Source of the DNA: Thalassospira australica
Lineage (GTDB): Bacteria > Pseudomonadota > Alphaproteobacteria > Rhodospirillales > Thalassospiraceae
DNA length: 64,000 bases
Direction: 5' to 3'
Assembly (NCBI RefSeq): GCF_000763295.1
Contig: NZ_JRJE01000004.1
Location: 266,664-330,663 of the forward strand
This document shows positions 21,332-30,479 of this stretch, one piece after another. Made by a program: the position numbers and the translations under genes. Every line of letters starts with the position of its first letter. Position 1 is the first letter of the stretch. Under the pieces are notes generated by a model. The model had not been told where the DNA came from and did no database searches. It was given only the letters and a program-made list of their open reading frames with translations.

Positions 21332-21347
21332 ATATCAAAAATGATAT
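21332..21347. promoter_or_regulatory. Palindromic operator between chvE and gbpR
   Basis: ATATC, six bases, GATAT: an inverted repeat of the LysR-box kind. It sits 31 bases before the gbpR start in the divergent intergenic region, a likely GbpR site. Confidence 0.5.
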
Positions 21348-21377
21348 ACTAAAATCACCACGAAGGGAGAAAACACC

Positions 21378-22376
21378 GTGGCAAAAACGTCGATCAATCA
21401 ACCGCTAAGCTCGGCGAAATCGCTGCTGTTCAGGTCGGGAAACCTGTTTCAGCGCGGCTTGAAGCTCAGTCACCTGCGCATGATCGTCGCCATGGAGGAA
21501 ACAGGTCAGATCAGTCTTGCCGCCGAGATGCTCAAAACATCTCAACCGGCGGCCTCTAGACTATTGTCTGAGATGGAAGGCATTTTGGAGGCCAGACTTT
21601 GCGTGCGCAGCGCACGTGGCATTGAAATGACCAATGCCGGGCGGGCCTTGGCACGGCGTGCGCGCAGCATGTTGATAGAAATCCGCGAAGCCGAACGCGA
21701 AATCGAAGACATCAAACATGGCGGCGGCACGGTTTTTGTCGGGGCGGTAACAGCAGCGGCCGTTGACCTTGTTGTGCCCGCCATCCGAAGCGTTCAGTCG
21801 GTAAACTCGCTGCTTGAAGCCCATGTCGGGGTTGGCCCGTCGCATCTTTTGATCAAGGATTTGCTGGCGGGTGATCATGACTTTGTCATTGGCCGCGTGC
21901 CTGAGGACATGGACCCGCGCCTGTTTAACATTCGCGAAATCAGAAGCGAGAAAATCCGCCTGATGGTGCGAACCGGCCATCCCCTTCTGGCAAACAACAA
22001 ACCCATCACCCTGGAACGGCTTGCCCAGTTTGAATGGATTTTACCACCGCCCGGCAACCTCATGCGCCGCACCATCGAGGATGTGTTTATTTCCCGTCAT
22101 CTGCCCCTGCCCCATTCCAGCCTGAACTCGGCGTCCCTTCTGGTGACTCTGGCGACCCTTTCAGACACAGATTCAATCGCCCCGATGGCCGAGGAAGTCA
22201 CAACTCTGCTGACCAGTGGCGGGCTGATTACCGAACTTCCCTTTGACGGGGCGATTGAAATCAAACCCTATAGCCTGATTACCGCGCGCGGCCATCGGCT
22301 TTCGCCCTCTGCCCAATTGGTGTCGGATCATATTCTGGCCCGGATTGAAAAGCCGCTTGGCGAACGCAACGCCTGA
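21378..22376 (+). CDS. gbpR: LysR family regulator, GbpR-like
   Basis: This 332-residue transcription factor has an N-terminal winged helix (residues 25-90: LKLSHLRMIVAMEETGQISLA then SQPAASRLLSEME) and an effector domain with a typical PMAEEVTTLL segment. The position directly divergent from chvE matches GbpR of Agrobacterium and Azospirillum, which controls the sugar-binding protein gene in response to galactose and arabinose. The start is GTG 21378, with GGGAG upstream. A long 25-residue lead before the HTH is also a feature of GbpR proteins. Confidence 0.85.
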   Translation: MAKTSINQPLSSAKSLLFRSGNLFQRGLKLSHLRMIVAMEETGQISLAAEMLKTSQPAASRLLSEMEGILEARLCVRSARGIEMTNAGRALARRARSMLIEIREAEREIEDIKHGGGTVFVGAVTAAAVDLVVPAIRSVQSVNSLLEAHVGVGPSHLLIKDLLAGDHDFVIGRVPEDMDPRLFNIREIRSEKIRLMVRTGHPLLANNKPITLERLAQFEWILPPPGNLMRRTIEDVFISRHLPLPHSSLNSASLLVTLATLSDTDSIAPMAEEVTTLLTSGGLITELPFDGAIEIKPYSLITARGHRLSPSAQLVSDHILARIEKPLGERNA

Positions 22377-22406
22377 TACATACGTGCTTTGGGCCAGTTT
22401 CCTTTG

Positions 22407-22477
22407 GCGTTGACACGCCCGGTCAACGCGCTAAAAGGCGCATCCTTAAACACGACCTTGCGCCATCCCGGCGCAAG
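22407..22477. other. Two perfect hairpins without T-runs after gbpR
   Basis: GCGTTGAC/GTCAACGC (22407-22429) and CTTGCGCC/GGCGCAAG (22457-22477) are each perfect eight-pair stems with short loops. Neither is followed by a T-run, so they could be rho-dependent end structures, protein sites or chance. Confidence 0.35.
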
Positions 22478-22554
22478 CCCAAAACCAACAACAAAATTGC
22501 CATCTCCTTGCCGCAATACCCGGTCAGAACCCCGGCGTGCGGAGATCAACACGA

Positions 22555-23109
22555 ATGCAAACGCCCATCACATCCAACCTTGTCGTCATCACCGGTGGTC
22601 CCGGTGCAGGCAAAACCACCTTGATCAATCATCTTCATGAACGGGGCTTTGACACCAGCCCCGAAGTGGCACGTGCCATCATCGAAGAACAGCAGGAACG
22701 TGGCGGCAATGCCTTGCCATGGGCCGATAACGACGCCTATGCCGGTTTGATGTACCGTCGCTCCATCCGGGCTTGGCAAGATGCCATACAAGCCCATCCA
22801 CGCACGGTTTTCTGCGATCGCGGATTGCCCGACACCCTGGCACACCGTCAAATTTCCGGCCTTGACGATGACCCGGGATTACACCGTGCGATCAACACCT
22901 ATCGCTATCACAAGATGGCGTTTGTCTTGCCGCCCTGGTCCGACATCTACAAACCCGATGACGCGCGCACACAAAGTTTCTCTGACGCCGTCAGAACATA
23001 TGTCGTGCTCTGCCGGGTTTATGCCCAATGCGGCTATGACCTGATCGAAGTCCGTAAAGGCTCGGTCGAACAACGCGCCGCCCAAATCCTGTCACGCCTG
23101 AAACTTTAG
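22555..23109 (+). CDS. AAA family ATPase/kinase-like protein
   Basis: This 184-residue P-loop protein has Walker A GGPGAGKTTLINHL at residues 14-27 and FCDRGLPDTLAH near residue 87, where the Asp would be the Walker B or catalytic acid. The arrangement matches the AAA_28 family of small NTPases/kinases with an unassigned substrate. The C-terminal VYAQCGYDLIEVRKGSVEQRA is typical of that family. ATG 22555 follows GGAGATC; an upstream in-frame GTG overlaps that site. Hairpins separate it from gbpR, so it is probably its own unit. Confidence 0.8.
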   Translation: MQTPITSNLVVITGGPGAGKTTLINHLHERGFDTSPEVARAIIEEQQERGGNALPWADNDAYAGLMYRRSIRAWQDAIQAHPRTVFCDRGLPDTLAHRQISGLDDDPGLHRAINTYRYHKMAFVLPPWSDIYKPDDARTQSFSDAVRTYVVLCRVYAQCGYDLIEVRKGSVEQRAAQILSRLKL

Positions 23110-23187
23110 GGTCAAAACCCATTCAAATCACCGGCGCCGCCATACGAATTTAAAGGCGTTTTGCCCCCAACCACCAAAGATGCACAT

Positions 23188-23661
23188 ATGCCCCTCAAAT
23201 TGCCCCATACCTTTTTTCAGACAGTTGCAACCGCCACCCTGATTGCCACCGGTGCAACCACCATCACACAGACCGCCCAGGCAGCCTGCTATGACTGGCC
23301 CCTGCGCGAATATCGCGGTGCATATGCCTATGATGGCGATACAATCTATGTCGCCGTTCCCGGCCTGCCCCGCGAAATAGCCAATATGTCGGTGCGCGTG
23401 CGCGGCGTCGATACGCCGGAAATCCGGGGTAAATGCGAAGATGAAAAACAACTGGCGCAAAAGGCACGTGATTTTGCCCGTGAACGCCTTAAATCCGCCC
23501 GGTCTGTTACATTCTGTGAACCGGAATGGGGCCGCTATGGCGGGCGGGTTGTCGCCTCTGTGCGCGTTGATGGCAGCCCGCTTGATCTTGAGCTGATTTA
23601 CAATGGTCTTGCCCGCCCCTATGACGGCAAAACAAAACGGCAGCCGTGGTGTCAGGGGTAA
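23188..23661 (+). CDS. Exported staphylococcal-nuclease-like (SNase) protein
   Basis: This 157-residue protein has a signal peptide ending TTITQTAQA. The SNase fold follows: YDGDTIYVAV (Ca-binding Asp region), VRVRGVDTPEIRGKC with the catalytic Arg and Glu, EKQLAQKARDFARERL, and GRYGGRVVASVRVDG with the second Arg. The end LIYNGLARPYDGKTKRQPWC is typical of this family in alphaproteobacteria. It would cut nucleic acid in the periplasm or outside the cell. Start ATG 23188 is preferred over TTG 23161, because only the former gives a normal signal peptide. Confidence 0.88.
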   Translation: MPLKLPHTFFQTVATATLIATGATTITQTAQAACYDWPLREYRGAYAYDGDTIYVAVPGLPREIANMSVRVRGVDTPEIRGKCEDEKQLAQKARDFARERLKSARSVTFCEPEWGRYGGRVVASVRVDGSPLDLELIYNGLARPYDGKTKRQPWCQG

Positions 23662-23779
23662 TGCGCCCTGCACCAAACCTCACTTCGCTGTGAAGTTACT
23701 GGACAAGTTCGATATTCCGCCCATCTTTGGAAACAGGAATTTTACGATTAACGATCCCCAATGATGTGAAGTGACCGAC

Positions 23780-24220
23780 ATGAGCAAATACCAAAAAGAC
23801 CCGGATGCCCTCCGCGACCTTTCGCCAGAACAATATCATGTGACGCAGGAAAACGGCACGGAACCGCCGTTTCGCAATGATTTCTGGGATCACAAGGAAG
23901 ACGGGCTTTATGTCGATATCGTCTCGGGCGAGCCGCTGTTTACATCGCGCGACAAGTTCGACAGCGGCTGTGGCTGGCCAAGCTTTGTAAAGCCCGTCGA
24001 AACCGACCATGTGGTCGCCAAGGAAGACACCACACATGGCATGCGCCGGATCGAGGTCCGATCCAAACACGGCGACAGCCATCTGGGCCACGTCTTTCCC
24101 GATGGACCGCAGGATCGCGGCGGATTGCGCTATTGCATCAATTCGGCATCCCTTCGCTTCATCGCGATAGAGGATCTTGAGGCCGAAGGGTATGGGGAAT
24201 ATATAAAACTTTTTGAATAA
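23780..24220 (+). CDS. msrB: Peptide-methionine (R)-S-oxide reductase
   Basis: This 146-residue enzyme repairs oxidised methionine (R isomer) using thioredoxin. SGCGWPSF near residue 63, [10 protein letters not shown] and the catalytic cysteine in [11 protein letters not shown] are present. The two CxxC pairs that bind zinc in many MsrB proteins are absent (the first is DIVSGEPLF here), so it belongs to the zinc-free class. The start may be ATG 23780 or GTG 23771, three codons earlier; neither has a strong ribosome site. Confidence 0.95.
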   Translation: MSKYQKDPDALRDLSPEQYHVTQENGTEPPFRNDFWDHKEDGLYVDIVSGEPLFTSRDKFDSGCGWPSFVKPVETDHVVAKEDTTHGMRRIEVRSKHGDSHLGHVFPDGPQDRGGLRYCINSASLRFIAIEDLEAEGYGEYIKLFE

Positions 24221-24251
24221 TAGTCTCGATTATTCAAAAAAAGTGAAGAAT

Positions 24252-24291
24252 AAAAAGACCAGCGCATGAGAGATCATGGCCGGTCTTTTTT
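24252..24291. terminator. Terminator between msrB and the HAD gene
   Basis: AAAAAGACC and GGTCTTTTTT pair around a 20-base loop. A- and T-runs on both sides fit a bidirectional terminator for the convergent genes. Confidence 0.7.
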
Positions 24292-24327
24292 GTGTGCCTT
24301 TATTTGTATGAGGATTAAAAGTCAGAC

Positions 24328-24810
24328 CTAGAATTCACCGGGCGCACATTGCAAACAGGTCAACCCCATATCGCGCCATTTATCGACCACCCGTCTGCGA
24401 TCATCCACCACCAGCCACGGGTTGAAGCCATCGTCGATGATTTTGGCCAGCAGGTCTTCCTTGACCTCTTCATCACTACGGTGATCAGCGTCTTCGGGGC
24501 GCAAATACATGCCATCAAAGGGAATGTCATGGGCGCGCAGCCAGGCTTCTGATCGATGCTGCCATCCGGCGGGGCGGCCTGAACAGATCAGGATCGCATG
24601 GCCCGATGCATGCAGGATGCGCAACAGGCGTTCGATGTTTTCAATCGGCCTGGCCTGATCCATCGCATCAAAGAATGCATCCCATTGCTTCTCCACGCCA
24701 TGAACCAGATGCCCCAACTCATCGGCATCAAAATGCGCCAGTGTGCCATCCATATCAAACACCACAGCGTCTCTGGCATCACGCGCATCACGGGTTTTGG
24801 GTTCACTCAC
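24328..24810 (-). CDS. HAD phosphatase, polynucleotide-kinase-phosphatase-like
   Basis: This 160-residue HAD protein has nucleophile motif VVFDMDGTLAHFD near residue 18, a motif II ILICSGRPAGWQHRSEAWL and motif IV WLVVDDRRRVVDKWRDMG. The combination SGRP...WL...DDR is the layout of the phosphatase domain of phage T4 Pnk and related enzymes that remove 3'-phosphates, but small-molecule phosphatases share it. The start GTG 24810 overlaps the stop of the preceding gene (GTGA), so translation is coupled. It is the last of six genes in the ABC transporter operon. Confidence 0.75.
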   Translation of the reverse strand: MSEPKTRDARDARDAVVFDMDGTLAHFDADELGHLVHGVEKQWDAFFDAMDQARPIENIERLLRILHASGHAILICSGRPAGWQHRSEAWLRAHDIPFDGMYLRPEDADHRSDEEVKEDLLAKIIDDGFNPWLVVDDRRRVVDKWRDMGLTCLQCAPGEF

Positions 24811-25397
24811 GCGGAAATCTCCTTGATCAATTCTTCGGTCAGATTTTCATAGGTCCAACCATCAGCACTTGGGCGAAACAGGATCGGGGTGGCGTTGGGC
24901 ACACGCGGCCCGTCGGCGTCAAAGCCGGTCATGTAAAGAATGCAGCGCGCCACGCCCGAATGGGCAACAATCACAGTCAAATCGTCGCTGACCTCGGCCA
25001 GGGCCTGCTGCATGGCAAAGGACACCCGCTGACACATGGCATCGAACCCTTCGCCGTTTGGCGGGGTGTCAAAACGCGGGCAAAGTTCGGATATCGGGCG
25101 GCCTTCAAGATCCCCCCAGTGCCGTTCGCGCAGGCCATCAAGAACCTTGGCCTCATAGTCGGGCAAGGCCAATTGTGCTGTCGTGCGGGCGCGATCCTGC
25201 GGGCTGACATAAACGGTATGCCACTTTGTGATCGCCAACAGGGGGGCGATTGCAACGGCCTGTTCGCGCCCGGTATCATTGAGCGGCGGTTCGTTTGACC
25301 CGGCAATGATCCCGGCCCGGTTGGCATCGGTTTCCCCGTGTCGAATGAAAACAAACGGCACTTCGGGGAAGTCGAACTTTTCAGCGGCATAGATCAT
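24807..25397 (-). CDS. Histidine phosphatase family protein
   Basis: This is a 196-residue phosphoglycerate-mutase-like enzyme. The phosphohistidine motif FIRHGETDANRAG is at residues 17-29, the second Arg is in SPQDRARTTAQLA, the acid is in LRERHWGDLEG and the second His is in VAHSGVARC. The lack of a long insertion suggests a small-molecule phosphatase, not a cofactor-dependent mutase. It lies 34 bases after the metallo-hydrolase gene and overlaps the HAD gene by four bases. The substrate is unknown; the operon suggests a phosphorylated compound brought in by the transporter. Confidence 0.85.
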   Translation of the reverse strand: MIYAAEKFDFPEVPFVFIRHGETDANRAGIIAGSNEPPLNDTGREQAVAIAPLLAITKWHTVYVSPQDRARTTAQLALPDYEAKVLDGLRERHWGDLEGRPISELCPRFDTPPNGEGFDAMCQRVSFAMQQALAEVSDDLTVIVAHSGVARCILYMTGFDADGPRVPNATPILFRPSADGWTYENLTEELIKEISA

Positions 25398-25431
25398 GAT
25401 CAGGCATCACCGTTTTGAAAAACCAAAAGCA

Positions 25432-26520
25432 TTATAAATAGAACCGATCCGCAAGCTGTAGCCGCCCGTCAAACCCGTCGACAAGTCCAAAATCCTCTGG
25501 CCGGCTGGTGAAAAGCGGCACGACCTGCATCGCATGGCATTGGTTGGCAAGCTCGATCACATGGTTTGCCAAGGGATGCACATTCCAGCGCCGAAAATGC
25601 GCATGGCCCTTTTCCACCATTTTACGCGCCTCAATCGGCATGAAACCGGTAAAGATCACATGCGCACTTGATCCCATCCGACCAGCGGCCTTCCATGTAT
25701 CAATCAGTTCACGCGCCTTGCCAAAGGTCGCACAGGGCGCATGACACAAAAGCAACCGGGCATCCGGATTAAAATGCTTTGCCTTGTCTTTAAGTGTGCG
25801 CAAACGCCGGATGGCACCGCCATCAACATAATCCGCGCCCCGGTCATCAAGCACCTGCTTGACCTGCCCGTAACACCGATCATCCATCGACCAGTCGGTC
25901 AGCCCATGACGTTCGAACAGCAATGCCATTTCTGCGGCCCTACCACTGGGCGGCACCGGAAACAGGATTTGCCCATCAAGCTTGGTCATGGTGGTCAACA
26001 GACTGTCGATGCGGACCTGCTGGGTAAGCTGTTCCATACCGTAAGACGCATCAAGCAACACGGTCGCGGCATCAGGCGGCGCGTCATAGAGAAAATAATC
26101 AGATTCCTGACAAAAATCGCCGGAATACAAAACCCCGCCGCCCAGCTCGAAATGCAGCCACACCCCGCCAAATGAATGGCCGGTGCGCCCGGTGGTCACC
26201 GTTACCCCATCAACCTGAATTTCCCCGCAAGGTGGCAAGGGAATGACATTGGCCCCCTTGGGCAGGGACCGTGCGGTGACCTCTGTGCAGTAAATCGGAA
26301 GACCGGCGGCGATAATTTCATCCGCCGCCCCGATATGATCGATATGGTCGTGGGTGATGAAAACAGCGTTAACTTTGGTCAGCCACGCCGGATCAAATCC
26401 CTGATCGCTTTCCGGCCCCACCCCGCAATCAAGCAGCCAGCGCCGGTTAAAGAATTCAAGTCGAAGACACGCCGGGCCTTTTTCCCCAAGCCCGGAAAGA
26501 ACACGCATGCGGGCTGACAT
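25432..26520 (-). CDS. MBL-fold metallo-hydrolase
   Basis: This is a 362-residue metallo-beta-lactamase fold protein. The metal motif HDHIDH is near residue 57, a further His is in GRTGHSFGG and an Asp in YSGDFCQESD. The C-terminal half holds a long alpha/beta region and a late HVIFTGFMP and NVHPLANHVIEL with histidines, similar to the beta-CASP-type architecture (RNase J / CPSF-like) but without a clear nucleic acid motif. ATG 26520 overlaps the ABC ATPase stop (TGATG). In this operon a phosphodiesterase role is a reasonable but unproven guess. Confidence 0.8.
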   Translation of the reverse strand: MSARMRVLSGLGEKGPACLRLEFFNRRWLLDCGVGPESDQGFDPAWLTKVNAVFITHDHIDHIGAADEIIAAGLPIYCTEVTARSLPKGANVIPLPPCGEIQVDGVTVTTGRTGHSFGGVWLHFELGGGVLYSGDFCQESDYFLYDAPPDAATVLLDASYGMEQLTQQVRIDSLLTTMTKLDGQILFPVPPSGRAAEMALLFERHGLTDWSMDDRCYGQVKQVLDDRGADYVDGGAIRRLRTLKDKAKHFNPDARLLLCHAPCATFGKARELIDTWKAAGRMGSSAHVIFTGFMPIEARKMVEKGHAHFRRWNVHPLANHVIELANQCHAMQVVPLFTSRPEDFGLVDGFDGRLQLADRFYL

Positions 26521-27602
26521 CAGGCGGCCTCACCTGCCATGCGATCAAACACCCAGCCATCAGATACCTTAAGCCCGACCTGCTCGCCGATGCGCGCCCG
26601 GCGGTTGGCATAAACCGGCAGGCTGTGCCCTTCGCCAATCCGAACCGAAAGCCGGAACCGCCCACCAAGATAAACGCAATCTTCGACCTGACCGCGTAGC
26701 GGCGCATCGTCCGTGACCCAAACGTCTTCGGGCCGCAAACACAGGCCTACATTCACATTGGTCTGGCTTTCGTTAAGCTTCGGGCAGATGCGTGCCGCAA
26801 TACGTGCGTCCCCCAATTGCACCGAACAGGCCCCGTTCGATCCAACCGAAACGTCTTGTACCGGCAAAACCGCGCCTGCCCCGACAAAGCCCGCCACCAT
26901 CAGATCGGCCGGTTCGCGGTATAGCGTTTCGGGGGCTGCCATTTGGCGAATATGGCCTTTGTCCATCACGGCAATCCGGTCGGCCATCGCCATGGCCTCG
27001 GACTGATCATGGGTGACGTAAATCATTGTCGCCCCGGTGCGGCGATGGAAATCGAGAAAGGCCTGCTGCATGGTTTCACGCAAATGCACATCAAGGTTCG
27101 CCAGCGGTTCATCAAGCAGCACCGCACGCGGTTCCATGACAAGGCACCTTGCGAGCGCAACACGCTGACGCTGCCCACCTGAAAGTTCGGATGGACTGCG
27201 ATCGGCATAGGGGCCAAGGGCAACGATATCGAGTGCCTCGGCGATCTTGCGATCCTGCTCGGCCCGATTGAGACCACGCACTTCCAGCGGATAGCCAACA
27301 TTGCGGGCAACCGTCATATGCGGCCAAAGCGCATAGGACTGAAACACGATGCCAAGGTTGCGGTCTTCGGGACTGACCATGATGCCGTTTTCCGGGCTTG
27401 CCATGATCTGCCCACCCAGTGAAATCTGCCCGTGATCAGGTTCCTCGAACCCGGCCAGCAACCTTAAAAGGGTCGTCTTGCCACAGCCTGACGGGCCCAA
27501 AAGGGCAACAAATTCCCCATCGGCAATATCAAGCGAGACCTGATTGACCGCCCGATAATCGCCAAAGCATTTCGTAATGCGCGAAAGATTTATGTCTGCC
27601 AC
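26520..27602 (-). CDS. ABC transporter ATP-binding protein (FbpC/AfuC type)
   Basis: This 360-residue ATPase belongs to the iron/polyamine/hexose-phosphate importer class. Walker A is GPSGCGKTTLLRLLAG, the Q-loop lies in VFQSYALWPHMT, the signature is LSGGQRQRVALARCL and Walker B is VLLDEPLANLD, followed by the His switch VTHDQ. A TOBE-type regulatory domain fills residues 245-355. GTG 27602 with AAAGGAG upstream is the start, and the first 13 bases overlap the permease gene. The exact ligand cannot be read from this subunit. Confidence 0.9.
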   Translation of the reverse strand: MADINLSRITKCFGDYRAVNQVSLDIADGEFVALLGPSGCGKTTLLRLLAGFEEPDHGQISLGGQIMASPENGIMVSPEDRNLGIVFQSYALWPHMTVARNVGYPLEVRGLNRAEQDRKIAEALDIVALGPYADRSPSELSGGQRQRVALARCLVMEPRAVLLDEPLANLDVHLRETMQQAFLDFHRRTGATMIYVTHDQSEAMAMADRIAVMDKGHIRQMAAPETLYREPADLMVAGFVGAGAVLPVQDVSVGSNGACSVQLGDARIAARICPKLNESQTNVNVGLCLRPEDVWVTDDAPLRGQVEDCVYLGGRFRLSVRIGEGHSLPVYANRRARIGEQVGLKVSDGWVFDRMAGEAA

Positions 27603-29326
27603 GGTACAACTCCTTTGGGCAAACGACGCGCAGCAAGCTGAAAACAGCTCATCAGCGCGATCACCACCAGCACGACCAGAACCGCCACGGCCGAGGCCAG
27701 AACGGTGTCGCCACTGTCATCCAAATTGAAAATAAGAACACCCAACGTCTCGTTCCCCGCCGACCACAGAAGGGCGGAAACAGTCAGTTCGTTAAAGGCG
27801 GTCAGAAACACCAGAAGCGCACCGGCCGCAGCCGACGGGGCTGCAAGCGGCAATAAAATGTCACGAAGACGCCGTGACAATCCGGCACCACAGGCCTGGG
27901 CGGCCTCTTCAAGGGCGGGGTCAAGCTGGGTAAAGCTGTTCATTACCGGACGCAGCGCAATCACAAGGAACCGCGCCAAATATGCAATGAAGATAATCCC
28001 CAGCGTGCCATACAGGCTGACATCCAACAGCGGAATGCGGATGAACAGCAAAATGCAGGCAATCGCCAGAACCACGCCGGGCAATGCATAGGGCACCTCG
28101 ACCAGAAGATTGATCAGCTTGGTCACGCCTGATGGTCGGCGCACCATCACATAGGCCAGCGGCAGGCACAGCAGTACCAAAACGATCGCCGCCCCGACCG
28201 ACAGAACAAAACTGTTCTGAAAAGCGCGGATGGTTGATGGCTGTACGAACATGACTTCGCGGAACGCTTCAAACGTCGCATTGGCAAATGTCAGCTTGAC
28301 GCCAAAGGCCGGAACCAGCGCGGTCGTAAACAGCGCCAGAAGCGGAATAACAAGAATGCCGACCAACACCGCCCAAAGGGTGGTTTCAACCAACGTCCGG
28401 CGCGCACCAAGCTTTACATCCAGCGGTCGCCCAACCATCCCCATCAGGCGATAGTCACGCTTGGACAGCAAACGGTGATGCAGCGCCACGCCGCAAATCG
28501 CAATCGCCCCGATCAGCATCGCCAGAACCGATACTTCACCCAAAACCGATGGACCAAACCCGGCAAGCTTCTGATAAATAAGCGTCGGCAGGGTCTGATA
28601 ACCGGCCGGTATGCCCAGCATCGCCGGGATCCCAAAATTGCCAAGGGCGGTGACAAACGCCATGGCGGTCCCGGCAATCAAACCGGGGCTGGTCAGCGGC
28701 AAGATAATTTGCCACCACAACCGCCCACCACGCGCACCGGCCAGACGGGCGGCTTCGATCTGTTCGCGCGGCAACATGCGCAAGTTTGCCCGCAAGGTCA
28801 GAAACACGATGGACGCATGCTGAATACCCAGCAGCATGGCAATGCCTTCTGCGGAATAAAGCGGCTGGGGCGATCCCATTGGTGGGGCCATGCCAATGGC
28901 GTTTAAAAGCGCACTGCTGGGTCCGGTCAATTGCACCCAGCTAAGGGCTGTGATCTGTGGCGGGATCATCATCGGGATCATGAAACAGAACACCAATGCC
29001 GCCTTGGCCCGGATATCGGTCAGTGCGACCAAAAAGGCAAAAGACCCGCCGATCAAAATGGAAATGATTGTCCCAAGGCCTGCGGTATAAAGACTGTTGC
29101 CCGTGGCGCGCCAGGTCGATGAACTGCCCAGCACGTCGCGAAAATAATCAAACGAAGGCACACCACCGACCATCACACCTTCAAAGCCAAGGCGCAGGAT
29201 CGGCAAAATTGAAATAATAAATACCGGCACCACCAACCAGTAAAGCAACCGGTCCGAAGACCGGTTGCCTTGTGGTTTGGCGATCATGCCAGGCAGAACG
29301 CCGCGAAGGCGACCTGTCGCCTGCAT
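27590..29326 (-). CDS. ABC transporter permease, fused double domain (FbpB/AfuB type)
   Basis: This is a 578-residue inner-membrane protein with about twelve hydrophobic segments, made of two permease units in tandem. The EAA motifs are EAARLAGARGGRLWWQIILP in the first half and EEAAQACGAGLSRRLRDILLP in the second. This fusion is standard for iron(III), thiamine, phosphonate and hexose-phosphate importers of the FbpB group. It starts on the last base of the binding-protein stop codon (TAATG) and overlaps the ATPase start, so the three transporter genes are translationally coupled. Confidence 0.9.
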   Translation of the reverse strand: MQATGRLRGVLPGMIAKPQGNRSSDRLLYWLVVPVFIISILPILRLGFEGVMVGGVPSFDYFRDVLGSSSTWRATGNSLYTAGLGTIISILIGGSFAFLVALTDIRAKAALVFCFMIPMMIPPQITALSWVQLTGPSSALLNAIGMAPPMGSPQPLYSAEGIAMLLGIQHASIVFLTLRANLRMLPREQIEAARLAGARGGRLWWQIILPLTSPGLIAGTAMAFVTALGNFGIPAMLGIPAGYQTLPTLIYQKLAGFGPSVLGEVSVLAMLIGAIAICGVALHHRLLSKRDYRLMGMVGRPLDVKLGARRTLVETTLWAVLVGILVIPLLALFTTALVPAFGVKLTFANATFEAFREVMFVQPSTIRAFQNSFVLSVGAAIVLVLLCLPLAYVMVRRPSGVTKLINLLVEVPYALPGVVLAIACILLFIRIPLLDVSLYGTLGIIFIAYLARFLVIALRPVMNSFTQLDPALEEAAQACGAGLSRRLRDILLPLAAPSAAAGALLVFLTAFNELTVSALLWSAGNETLGVLIFNLDDSGDTVLASAVAVLVVLVVIALMSCFQLAARRLPKGVVPWQT

Positions 29327-30303
29327 TACTCAGCCCCGAACATGTCTGCGAATTTTTCTTTGTTTGCTTCGGCCTGTTCCAGCGCGATGGCCGGATTGAA
29401 GTCCATCAGCTTGATGTTGCTGCGCGCCGGGAAACCTTCCGGAAGCGCCATGTCATTGCGGGCCGGGATATAGCCCATATCAAGAACAAGTTCCTGACCG
29501 GCACCCGAGAGCACGAAATCAACGAACTTATGTGCCGCATCGACGTTCTTGGCGTTTTTCATGATTGCGACCGGCTCGGTCACATAGGTCACACCTTCTT
29601 CCGGGAAGACGAAATCAACCGGCGATCCTTTGGCCTTACCGCGAATGGCAAGGAAATCAACAACCACGCCATAGGGTTTTTCACCCGATGCAACCGCCTT
29701 GAAAGTACCGCCATTGCCCCCTTTGGCACGTGCATCGTTGGCAGCCAGCGCCTGATAGTAATCCCAGCCAAGGTCTTTGTTCTCGGTCAGGGTGGACAGG
29801 TGAATAAGGGCCGCACCGGAATAAAGCGGGCTTGGCATTGCGATCTGGTTTTTGACCGCCGGATCAGCAAGGTCTTTCCAGGATGTCGGTGCCTTGACCG
29901 CGGTGTTGTAAACAATGCCGCTGGTGATCAGCTTGGTGGAATAATAATAACCTTCCGGATCATACAGCCCGTCTTCATAGGCACTGGCTTCGGAAGATTT
30001 GTAAGCCTGAAGCTGCCCATCCTGTTTCAGGCCTTCAAGCGTGACCATATCAGCAATCAAAAGCACATCCGGGCGCGGATCGCCTGCTGCGATTTCCGCA
30101 CGGAGTTTTGCCATCAGTTTGGTGGTGCCATCACGGACCCACTCAACTTCAACATCGGGGTTGGCTGCCATAAAGGCATCCACAGTGGTCTGGGCATCCT
30201 TGTTTGGCTGGCTGGTGTAAAGAACCAGTTTTTCGGCAGCTTGACCCACAACCGGCAACATCATCGCGGCAGAGGCCACGGCAGCAAGAAGAACGTTACG
30301 CAT
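29326..30303 (-). CDS. ABC transporter substrate-binding protein (FbpA/AfuA type)
   Basis: This 325-residue periplasmic protein has a signal peptide (MRNVLLAAV to VVGQA). The mature part starts EKLVLYTSQPNKDAQTTVDAF and has RPDVLLIADMVTLEGLK, the layout of binding proteins for iron(III), thiamine, aminoethylphosphonate or hexose phosphates. The double tyrosine of ferric-binding FbpA is not evident: GYYYSTKL appears earlier than the iron site would. An organophosphate ligand is therefore as likely as iron. The start is ATG 30303 (GGGA upstream) or ATG 30312, three codons earlier. It is the first gene of a six-gene operon. Confidence 0.87.
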   Translation of the reverse strand: MRNVLLAAVASAAMMLPVVGQAAEKLVLYTSQPNKDAQTTVDAFMAANPDVEVEWVRDGTTKLMAKLRAEIAAGDPRPDVLLIADMVTLEGLKQDGQLQAYKSSEASAYEDGLYDPEGYYYSTKLITSGIVYNTAVKAPTSWKDLADPAVKNQIAMPSPLYSGAALIHLSTLTENKDLGWDYYQALAANDARAKGGNGGTFKAVASGEKPYGVVVDFLAIRGKAKGSPVDFVFPEEGVTYVTEPVAIMKNAKNVDAAHKFVDFVLSGAGQELVLDMGYIPARNDMALPEGFPARSNIKLMDFNPAIALEQAEANKEKFADMFGAE

Positions 30304-30330
30304 GATCGGCATCCCATATCGAAAAGAAGG

Positions 30331-30351
30331 TTTCGTTCGAAAACGTTTCGA
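30331..30351. promoter_or_regulatory. DeoR-type operator near the transporter operon
   Basis: TTTCG, TTCGAAAACG and TTTCGA repeats lie just upstream of the binding-protein start. TTTCG repeats are typical of DeoR/GlpR family sites in alphaproteobacteria. A second copy precedes the regulator. Confidence 0.55.
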
Positions 30352-30479
30352 TCCGGACGCTATATGGATTTCGATTTCAATTGTGTGACAACACCAAGAA
30401 TTAAATGTTTCAACAGGGAAACCGGGCTATGCAGTTGCACTGCCGCCTGTCTATACTCCGATCACAAGCGAAATCATAA

